A stretch of DNA of 29,789 bases from CAZVJA01 sp964626885 (GTDB lineage: Bacteria > Planctomycetota > Planctomycetia > Planctomycetales > Planctomycetaceae), in assembly GCA_964626885.1 (NCBI GenBank), contig CAZVJA010000046.1, positions 1 to 29,789 on the forward strand, written 5' to 3'. This document shows positions 24,309 through 29,789 of the stretch, in pieces (the stretch's first letter is position 1; every line of letters starts with the position of its first letter). A program made the translations under genes and the position numbers. The notes beneath the pieces are model-generated. The model was not told where the DNA came from and did not search any database. It was given only the letters and a program-made list of their open reading frames with translations.

Positions 24309-24812
24309 ATGCCAAGTTGTACGTTTTGCGATCAGGAAAATCCGCGCGGTGCGACACGCTGTTCGAACTGCGGTGCGGAACTGCCCGGGGCAATGGAAAA
24401 TGAGGTGTCGCCTGCCGGCGGTGCCGCGACCAATGCTAACGATGTGCTGTCGGATCTGATAAGGCGCGGACAAAAGATCGAAGCCATTAAGCTGTTTCGC
24501 GAACAAACAGGTGTTGGACTTGCGGAGGCTAAGGCTGCCGTCGAAGCTTTGGAGCGAGGGGAGACCTTGGTTCCTCCGCCCACGCGGCCACAGTCGATTT
24601 CGGATGAAGAAGTAGTCACGGCATTGGAAAATGGCGGCAAGATCGGTGCGATCAAGCTTTATCGTGAGCGGACCGGTGTCGGATTAAAAGAGGCAAAGGA
24701 TGCGGTCGAAGCTTTGGCGGCTCGGCATGGAATCGTGCCGAAAAGCGGGTGCGCAAGCATGGTCATCATCGGAGCGCTCACCGGATGGACTCTATGGAAC
24801 CTGATCACCTGA
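24309..24812 (+). CDS. zinc ribbon + two L7/L12-like domains + C-terminal membrane helix
   Basis: 167 residues from ATG 24309 (AGGAGG 5 nt upstream; the TTG at 24306 is less likely). The N-terminus has two CxxC knuckles (CTFC and CSNC), a zinc-ribbon layout. Two copies of a ~40-residue unit follow: LIRRGQKIEAIKLFREQTG + VGLAEAKAAVEAL, and LENGGKIGAIKLYRERTG + VGLKEAKDAVEAL. This matches the ribosomal protein L7/L12 C-terminal helical motif (K.EAIK..RE.TG.GLKEAK..VE). The end is a single hydrophobic helix (SMVIIGALTGWTLWNL). It is a small tail-anchored cytoplasmic protein with possible protein-protein contacts; function unknown. It sits 18 nt behind the DUF1080 gene. Confidence 0.85.
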   Translation: MPSCTFCDQENPRGATRCSNCGAELPGAMENEVSPAGGAATNANDVLSDLIRRGQKIEAIKLFREQTGVGLAEAKAAVEALERGETLVPPPTRPQSISDEEVVTALENGGKIGAIKLYRERTGVGLKEAKDAVEALAARHGIVPKSGCASMVIIGALTGWTLWNLIT

Positions 24813-24982
24813 ATCCGGGGAATGCTCAATATCCGGCGACAGTCATCGGATCTTGACGGGTGTCATCCACGCAGGGTAGTTGTGGAATAGTGGAATATGT
24901 GGTCAACCACTTCAATATCGTGAGAGGTTGCGGAGGTCACGTGAAATCAACGGTCGCAGAAACGGTCCCCTGGAACTGAATC

Positions 24983-26152
24983 ATGCAGCGGAAGCCGAAC
25001 TTCATTTCCTGTTGCTTCACTGTGATGGTGGTTGTCATCGCGAGTGTGCGCGCTAGTCAGTTACGTGCGGACGAAGAATCCGCTAAGAAGCAGTTGCTCG
25101 AAAAGGAGATTCGAGTAACGTCGGCTGGACTGATGCTCGCGGAGGAAACGGAGTTCACGAAGGGAGTAACAGGTATCAATTCCTTAAAACGGAAGTTGTT
25201 TCTCGCGACGAAGGATCTGGCTGCCGCGGAAGCCCAGATCGATGCCCGCGACGATCAGATGACTCGGTTGATGCAGGACAACGTCGCCCTGAACGCCCAA
25301 CTGGCCAACGTCGGAGATTCCGATGTAACGCTGCACAACCGACTTGTTGGAGCCGTTAATGCCAATATCGGCCAAGTCAATCTGCTGATGAAGTCACAAG
25401 AAGGCGCGCAGAAGGATCTCAGCGATGTCCGCAAAGCCGCGAATACCGCGCGGGAGGCTTATGTCGGAAAAATCCTGGAACTGCGCTCCTTGGCCGACAA
25501 GGTCGCTGCGCGCTATAAAGAACTGGCCGACGACCAGAAGGCAAAATCGCTTGTGGCCGAACTGAATACGACAACCGGCAAGACCTTCACGCTCGAGCCG
25601 GGCAAATCATTCCAAGCCAATCTTAAGCGGCTTGAAAAACTCGAGTCGTCAATCATGTCGGAGAAGATTCCGCTACGGCGAATTGGCAACAGCTTTTACG
25701 CTTCGGTCGTCATCGATGGCGAGCATACTCACGAGATGATCGTCGATACCGGAGCCAGCCTGATTTCGCTGCCGCACGCCTTGGCGAAAGAGTGTGGTAT
25801 CGAAGTCACGGAAGCTGACCGGCCGATTACGCTGATCATCGCTGATGGCACCAAGATCAGCGGCAGGCTGAAGAAACTCGATTCGGTGAGAGTCGGCAAG
25901 TTCACCGTGAATGACGTGGAATGCGCCGTGCTTGGTCCAGAAGCGACCGAAGCCACGCCACTGTTAGGGATGAGTTTTCTCGGGCAGTTCAAATTCGAGT
26001 TGAACTCGCAGGCCGCAGAGCTATCGTTGATGCAGATCGATGAGGAGTCCAAGTCCAAGCCGACTCGTCGCACGCGGACTAGCGCGAAAAAGAATTCCGG
26101 CTCCCGGAAAGATCCGCCTGCCGATAAGGTCACCACTCCCGAGAGTCCCTAA
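24983..26152 (+). CDS. exported coiled-coil protein with retropepsin-like aspartic protease domain
   Basis: 389 residues. The N-terminus is signal-peptide-like (hydrophobic FTVMVVVIASVRASQLRA). Residues about 35-225 are charged and helical, consistent with a coiled coil. The C-terminal domain (about 230-355) is a retropepsin-like half: the catalytic motif IVDTGAS with Asp255, then TLIIADGTKISG and TPLLGMSFLGQFKFEL. This is the clan AA arrangement of bacterial TIGR02281-type proteases, which act as dimers because they carry a single DTG. A basic, Pro/Ser-rich tail follows. It probably acts in the periplasm or at the membrane on an unknown substrate. The start at 24983 has only a weak Shine-Dalgarno. 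Confidence 0.85.
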   Translation: MQRKPNFISCCFTVMVVVIASVRASQLRADEESAKKQLLEKEIRVTSAGLMLAEETEFTKGVTGINSLKRKLFLATKDLAAAEAQIDARDDQMTRLMQDNVALNAQLANVGDSDVTLHNRLVGAVNANIGQVNLLMKSQEGAQKDLSDVRKAANTAREAYVGKILELRSLADKVAARYKELADDQKAKSLVAELNTTTGKTFTLEPGKSFQANLKRLEKLESSIMSEKIPLRRIGNSFYASVVIDGEHTHEMIVDTGASLISLPHALAKECGIEVTEADRPITLIIADGTKISGRLKKLDSVRVGKFTVNDVECAVLGPEATEATPLLGMSFLGQFKFELNSQAAELSLMQIDEESKSKPTRRTRTSAKKNSGSRKDPPADKVTTPESP

Positions 26153-26239
26153 TCGAGAGCGGCGGTGATCGCAGATCTCGTGCCAGAAGCCGAGTCTCCC
26201 GGTGGATGTATCCAGGCGGATGCAAGTTCGGAACCAGCT

Positions 26240-27133
26240 TTACTCCGCGAGCGCTTCCGGGGGAATGATCACGGGGGTCTCGTCGGCATTGCCCCATTCG
26301 CTCCAACCGTTGTAGTAGTTACGGACTTCCTTCGCCCCCATCAACTCTAGAGCGAAGGCCATTACCGATGACCGACCGCCGGATTGGCAGTGGGTCGTCG
26401 TCGGCTTGGCCAGATCAATCTTCGCGGAGGCGAAGAGTTTTTGAATCTCCGCAGCCGATTTAAATCGCTGGGTCTGTTTGTCGATGAGGTCGCTCCAGTC
26501 GAGGTGTTTTGCGCCCGGCATGCAACCGGTTCGTTTATTACCCAGTGACATCTTGCCGCGAAATTCCCCATTCGATCGGGCGTCGAGAATTTGCGATCCG
26601 TTCCCTATTAATGCGAGCACTTCTGCTTTGTCGGCGAACATCTGGTGGTGTGGCTTGGCATGGAAGTCCGCGTGTGCGGCAGCGCCAGGCGCTTCGGTCG
26701 ATGTCGGAAATTTCGCTGTCGTCCATCCGACCCAGCCCCCATTGAGCAATCGCGCGTGATTCTGCCCCCAGTAGTGGAGAATCCACCAGATCCGGGCCGC
26801 ATCTTTCGAGGCGGCGTTGTCATAGAGTACAACATTGGTCTCGGAGGAGATTCCCAATTCAGAAATGCGTTTGCTCCAGGCAGCCTCATCTGATCCGTCG
26901 CCAAATGCCTTCTTCCAGGTGTCATGATCAACTCGCCGGGCGCCGGGGATGTGTGTTTTTTCATAGTCGGCGGGGGATCGCACATCGAGGATGACGAACT
27001 TCGCCGCGACTTCGGGCTTGGCCAGTTCGGCCGGTTCGAGCAACAACTCCGGCCGGGCGTATTTTGTTTCTGCGGCAAGGAGGGAATGAGCCAACAAAGT
27101 CGACAGGGTGATTACGAAACAGAGAGATTTCAT
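26240..27133 (-). CDS. exported two-domain sulfurtransferase (rhodanese / SseA type)
   Basis: 297 residues from ATG 27133, chosen because it begins a clean signal peptide (MKSLCFVITLSTLLAHSLLA, before AETKYA). The first rhodanese domain (about 25-140) has VILDVRSPADYEKTHIPGA. At its catalytic position it has Asp (VLYDNAASKDAARIWW), so it is structural only. The second domain (about 155-285) has the active-site loop CQSGGRSS with the catalytic Cys, preceded by ILDARSNGEFRG. The pair transfers sulfur from thiosulfate or mercaptopyruvate to cyanide or thiols. The signal peptide places it outside the cytoplasm, less common for this family. It converges with the protease gene. Confidence 0.92.
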   Translation of the reverse strand: MKSLCFVITLSTLLAHSLLAAETKYARPELLLEPAELAKPEVAAKFVILDVRSPADYEKTHIPGARRVDHDTWKKAFGDGSDEAAWSKRISELGISSETNVVLYDNAASKDAARIWWILHYWGQNHARLLNGGWVGWTTAKFPTSTEAPGAAAHADFHAKPHHQMFADKAEVLALIGNGSQILDARSNGEFRGKMSLGNKRTGCMPGAKHLDWSDLIDKQTQRFKSAAEIQKLFASAKIDLAKPTTTHCQSGGRSSVMAFALELMGAKEVRNYYNGWSEWGNADETPVIIPPEALAE

Positions 27134-27244
27134 GGAAGAACTCTGGTATTGGATGTTAGTCAATTAAGTCATCGGACAGCGTTTTTAGTGTACCAGACGA
27201 ACTGCTGCCAAGACGTGCTAACGTTTATGTACCGGGTATTCTGA

Positions 27245-27574
27245 TCACTTCGCCGGCAGCGAGCCCGTGAAGTTCGCCGCGCGGGTGACCCAACTCTTTA
27301 GATCCTCGTCGTCGGCGATGCCTTCCGGCTCGACCATTACCCACCCTTTCATCGGCCGGCCTGTAATGTCGAACTCGCGGACAAACGGTTCTTCGAGCAT
27401 GCTCTCGTAAGTTGCGGGACCGATGCGGGCAATCAGCGACTTTTTCCACACGCCGCAGCACATATTGCCGTTGAGTAGAAACCCGACACCGCCGAACATT
27501 TTCTTTTCGGCTGCGCCACGGCGACGGGAGATCAGTGGTCGGATGCGCTCCGCCAAAGATTCATCATAGGGCAT
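27245..27574 (-). CDS. TfoX N-terminal domain protein
   Basis: 109 residues of the TfoX/Sxy N-terminal domain: ERIRPLI, then EKKMFGGVGFLLNGNMCCGV, RIGPATYESMLEEP and GRPMKGWVMVEPEGI. Stand-alone versions without the C-terminal domain are common; their role is unclear, as only the full Sxy/TfoX proteins are known competence regulators. It starts 18 nt after the DinB gene and is the last gene of the ArsR-led operon. Confidence 0.9.
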   Translation of the reverse strand: MPYDESLAERIRPLISRRRGAAEKKMFGGVGFLLNGNMCCGVWKKSLIARIGPATYESMLEEPFVREFDITGRPMKGWVMVEPEGIADDEDLKSWVTRAANFTGSLPAK

Positions 27575-27592
27575 GTCGTAGTTTCCATTCGA

Positions 27593-28093
27593 TCACATGA
27601 ACAGCGGCTCGCGGCCGGCGGCGCGTCGGGCGTCGGCGAGTTGCCCGCGATGGTTCATCGGATGCATCGCCGCCATCAAGAAACATTGCCGCACGGTGCC
27701 GAAGAATGCGCGAAACGGCGCGGGAACACCCTGGGCCGGCTTATCGAGATCCTCTTCCGACAGAGTCTCCAGATACGCCAGCGTCTGTTTGCGAATATCC
27801 TTGAGTTTTTGAACGACCGATTCGTAGGGAGGATATTTCGATGCGTCCGCCGTGGGAACGGTCTTGGCGTTGAAGAGTTCCTTCCATTCCGCGAGAGGGT
27901 TTGCCTGTCCGCGGGCGAACTCCCAGATCAGCATCCCCTCGCTGAAGGCGAGATGCCCAGCGATCCAGAGGGGGTGATTGCCCCCCTTGGACGTCGGGAA
28001 AATTAATGGGGCCGACGCCATGTCGTCCAACAACGGCCAAACGGCTTGTTCATTGAGTTGCAGTGCCATTTGCAAGAGTTGCTTCGATTGCAT
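27593..28093 (-). CDS. DinB-family protein
   Basis: 166 residues forming the DinB/YfiT four-helix-bundle pattern. A His is at about 48 (PLWIAGHLAFSEGMLIWE), and a late pair of His lies in MHPMNHRGQLADARRAAG. These three histidines usually bind a divalent metal. Some relatives are thiol-dependent S-transferases; most, like this one, have no known substrate. It follows the SRPBCC gene by 83 nt and precedes the TfoX gene by 18 nt, so it is probably in the ArsR operon. Confidence 0.92.
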   Translation of the reverse strand: MQSKQLLQMALQLNEQAVWPLLDDMASAPLIFPTSKGGNHPLWIAGHLAFSEGMLIWEFARGQANPLAEWKELFNAKTVPTADASKYPPYESVVQKLKDIRKQTLAYLETLSEEDLDKPAQGVPAPFRAFFGTVRQCFLMAAMHPMNHRGQLADARRAAGREPLFM

Positions 28094-28176
28094 AGGGCGC
28101 CTTTCATGTGAGTTAAGATCAAATGGGATTGTGAATACCGAGCAACCAAGAAAGCATTTCTATTGAAGTGTTCAGC

Positions 28177-28638
28177 CTACGATTTCTCAACTCGTTCAGC
28201 CAGCACATTGATACAGCCCGTCCATCCCTTGCTGTGTTCGGAAGCTGTCTTTGCGTCTGGAAATTGTTCATGTCGCAGCACGATTTCGGTGGTATTCCCA
28301 TCAGCATGAAATTCGACGGTGACGAGCGTCTTGCCGATGTCGGTATCGGGCGGCTCCCAGGACCAGGTGTAAACGAGTCGCCGTGGTGGATCGACTTCCT
28401 GGAACTCTCCGTAGCAGACATGAGGCGTCGGCTTATCCGGATTCTGCATGCCGAGCCGGTATTTGCCCCCCACCCGTAAATCGATTTCCACAATTGGTGT
28501 CGTCCATGTGGGATTCACGCGCCACCAGTTCGCAAGAAACGCCGGTTGTGTCCAGGCGTCAAACACTCTCTGTCGCGGGGCTCGGATCGTGCGGCGAATG
28601 GTCAGGGAATTCTCACTGGCTTGCGTATGCGCTTTCAT
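28177..28638 (-). CDS. SRPBCC / AHSA1-family protein
   Basis: 153 residues of the START-like SRPBCC superfamily, AHSA1 type: TIRRTIRAPRQRVFDAWTQP, FLANWWRVNPTW, IDLRVGGKYRLGM, GEFQEVDPPRRLVYTWSWEP and the final HSKGWTGCINVLAERVE. The fold encloses a hydrophobic pocket that binds small ligands; no ligand can be named. Its start ATG overlaps the ArsR stop by 4 nt (28635-28638), indicating translational coupling. ArsR-SRPBCC pairs of this type are common in bacteria. Confidence 0.94.
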   Translation of the reverse strand: MKAHTQASENSLTIRRTIRAPRQRVFDAWTQPAFLANWWRVNPTWTTPIVEIDLRVGGKYRLGMQNPDKPTPHVCYGEFQEVDPPRRLVYTWSWEPPDTDIGKTLVTVEFHADGNTTEIVLRHEQFPDAKTASEHSKGWTGCINVLAERVEKS

Positions 28639-28979
28639 GATTGGTCCTCAGTGGGGGATTGTTCCAGATAATCCACCAGGCTGTCGAGCTGCGCCTCCCA
28701 GAAACGGCGATGGCGATTGACCCATTTGGCTGCTTCCCGCAGTGGTGCAGGAACGAGGTGGCAACGGCGAACACGTCCTTGGCGGTCCTGCTTCAACAAG
28801 CCAGCACGCTCGAGCACTCGCAGGTGCTTGGAGATTGCCGGTGCCGAGATGCGAAAAGGCTTGGCAAGAGCCGAAACGGTGCTGTCTCCCTTTGCCAGGC
28901 GCGCGACGATCGCGCGCCGCGTGGGATCAGACAGGGCGAAGAAGGTCTCATCGAGCCGTCGTGTACGAGAATTAACCAT
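28635..28979 (-). CDS. ArsR-family transcriptional regulator
   Basis: 114 residues. The winged helix is ALSDPTRRAIVARLAKGDST followed by VSALAKPFRISAPAISKHLRVLERAGLL. No arsenic-type CVCxC metal site is present, so it is not a classical metal sensor. It resembles the regulators paired with SRPBCC genes. The start ATG at 28979 lies inside a perfect 16-bp palindrome and has no Shine-Dalgarno; a promoter just upstream suggests a leaderless transcript. It heads the ArsR-SRPBCC-DinB-TfoX operon and overlaps the next gene by 4 nt. Confidence 0.94.
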   Translation of the reverse strand: MVNSRTRRLDETFFALSDPTRRAIVARLAKGDSTVSALAKPFRISAPAISKHLRVLERAGLLKQDRQGRVRRCHLVPAPLREAAKWVNRHRRFWEAQLDSLVDYLEQSPTEDQS

Positions 28980-28987
28980 ATGGTTAA
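28972..28987. promoter_or_regulatory. probable ArsR operator over the start codon
   Basis: TTAACCATATGGTTAA is a perfect 16-bp palindrome. Its centre contains the ArsR start codon (28977-28979, minus strand), and its upstream edge touches the -10 box at 28988-28993. A bound dimer would cover +1. Assignment to ArsR is inferred from position. Confidence 0.7.
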
Positions 28988-29016
28988 ATGTTACTGGGGT
29001 GGCTAGTGAATGTCAA
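28988..29016 (-). promoter_or_regulatory. promoter of the ArsR operon
   Basis: On the minus strand a perfect -35 TTGACA (29016-29011) is followed 17 nt later by TAACAT (28993-28988, 4 of 6). Transcription would start near 28981, about 2 nt before the ArsR ATG. Confidence 0.65.
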
Positions 29017-29413
29017 CGCTGAGAACGACGATTTCAAAAAATTCAACAATCGACTGGATTCATAGAACGAGATCGGGCTGAACTGGGGGGCCAAATTCGA
29101 AGAATCGCAGCCTTCGTGTAGACTGCCTTTCATCGCGTGTTGTGTGGGGTGGCTGTAAATTCTGCAAAACAACACGAGGGCAGGGGATGCCGCGAATTCA
29201 GCTTCCATTCAGGTGTGGATCAATTCTTTCGATGGCACAATAATCAAAGAGACGGCGCGATGCCGCGACTTGAGTGAGGTAGTTTTCGTTCGATCTTGAG
29301 CAGCGAATAGAAGATAGAGCAGACCCACGAAATTGGCATGATTCGTGCGTCATCAAGACGGCGTCGAGGTGAAGGCAGAGCCAAAACGTCAACTGACACG
29401 AAAGGAATCAGCC
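29017..29413. other. intergenic region before the last gene
   Basis: About 397 nt. It must hold the promoter of the gene at 29414, but I see no clear -35/-10 pair. A short frame at 28984-29208 (minus) has no ribosome-binding site and no protein-like pattern and is not called. No repeat or hairpin stands out. Confidence 0.45.
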
Positions 29414-29779
29414 ATGAAGAAACTTGTCTTGTCGCTGGCCATGTTGGGAGGAATAGGGTTTGTGGGTGCCGGCAGTGCGTCGGCCGCCAATTGGCATGGG
29501 AGCGCGTATCCAGTTCAACCGATTGGACATGTTATGCCGGTCTATCCCAACGCCAGCATCAACAGCAACTGCTACGGCGGCGGTTGTTCGACCGGAAACT
29601 GCACGAACGGGTGTTGTTCTCCTGGAATGCCCTGTCGTTTGGGAGCTTGCAAGAGCAGCTGCTCGAACGGTTCATGTGGGTCGGTCCGGAATAGCAGCTA
29701 TCGCTATGTACCGCGACGTTCCGTGAATCGCGGGATCGGATTCAACGGGCTTGGTTTGAACTTTTGGTACGGCCGTTGA
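29414..29779 (+). CDS. cysteine-rich exported protein
   Basis: 121 residues from ATG 29414, with AAGGA 7-11 nt upstream. The signal peptide is MKKLVLSLAMLGGIGFVGAG (cut near SASA). The mature part has nine cysteines in a Gly/Ser/Asn-rich stretch, with CSTGNCTNGCC, CRLGACKSSC and CSNGSCG. The end is basic and aromatic (SSYRYVPRRSVNRG, NFWYGR). The CTNGCCS piece echoes CANGCCSK of the small protein at 20020-20232, but overall similarity is low. No family is recognised; a role in metal binding or in a cross-linked outer layer is only a guess. It ends 10 nt before the window edge. Confidence 0.75.
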   Translation: MKKLVLSLAMLGGIGFVGAGSASAANWHGSAYPVQPIGHVMPVYPNASINSNCYGGGCSTGNCTNGCCSPGMPCRLGACKSSCSNGSCGSVRNSSYRYVPRRSVNRGIGFNGLGLNFWYGR

Positions 29780-29789
29780 GAGTCCCGTG

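Noticed and set aside
24899..24910. GTGGTCAACCAC inverted repeat before the protease gene as an operator
   Set aside because: Only 5-bp arms, no adjoining promoter and no regulator gene nearby; too weak to call.
28984..29208. Short minus-strand frame of 74 residues upstream of the ArsR gene
   Set aside because: No ribosome-binding site, no fold-like pattern, and it covers the ArsR promoter.
1..29789. CRISPR arrays, insertion sequences, integrases, toxin-antitoxin pairs
   Set aside because: No regularly spaced repeats, transposase motifs or terminal inverted repeats were seen.

Overview
The window looks like a piece of a Planctomycetes chromosome (order Planctomycetales or close kin). This is inferred from gene content: a DUF1080 (3-keto-disaccharide hydrolase-like) secreted protein, a BlaI/M56 pair whose sensor carries carboxypeptidase-regulatory-like domains, a secreted HEAT-like protein, tandem SPFH proteins, many short secreted proteins, and moderately high G+C. 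No rRNA, tRNA, CRISPR array, insertion sequence or phage module was found. It reads as ordinary chromosome with several small accessory operons.

Layout. Positions 1-2162 (minus) hold two tandem membrane-anchored SPFH/band-7 paralogues, the second cut by the window edge. A soluble transhydrogenase (sthA) follows at 2596-4083 (plus), then a DUF1445/YcsI-family protein (minus, 4125-4928). A short divergent region (4929-5149) carries a candidate structured RNA that ends in an intrinsic-terminator-like hairpin, ahead of a secreted HEAT-like protein. A cyclophilin and a 1273-residue fused 5-oxoprolinase/hydantoinase follow on the minus strand. Next comes a membrane-anchored PHP-domain protein (minus), bounded by a clear terminator at 11071-11099.

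At 12640-15884 lies a BlaI repressor and M56 (BlaR1-like) protease operon. It has a near-consensus promoter whose -10 box sits inside a palindrome. Then come a PPP-type phosphatase and argG (minus), and a class III aminotransferase plus a small unknown protein (plus). These end at a bidirectional terminator (19952-19987). Facing it is a two-gene operon of cysteine-rich exported proteins (20020-20798, minus). A secreted alpha/beta hydrolase and an SGNH hydrolase (both minus) follow, then DUF1080 plus an unusual zinc-ribbon/L7-L12-like membrane protein, then a secreted coiled-coil retropepsin-like protein. On the minus strand are an exported two-domain sulfurtransferase and an ArsR-SRPBCC-DinB-TfoX operon, which has a perfect 16-bp palindrome over the ArsR start codon. 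A third cysteine-rich exported protein closes the window.

The points most worth a second look are: the cysteine-rich exported proteins; the leader RNA/terminator at 5003-5107; the BlaI/M56 system with its embedded operator; the apparently leaderless ArsR gene with its operator at +1; the zinc-ribbon/L7-L12 protein; and the nearness of a DUF1445 protein to a 5-oxoprolinase. All functional statements come from motif reading by eye. No database search was possible.
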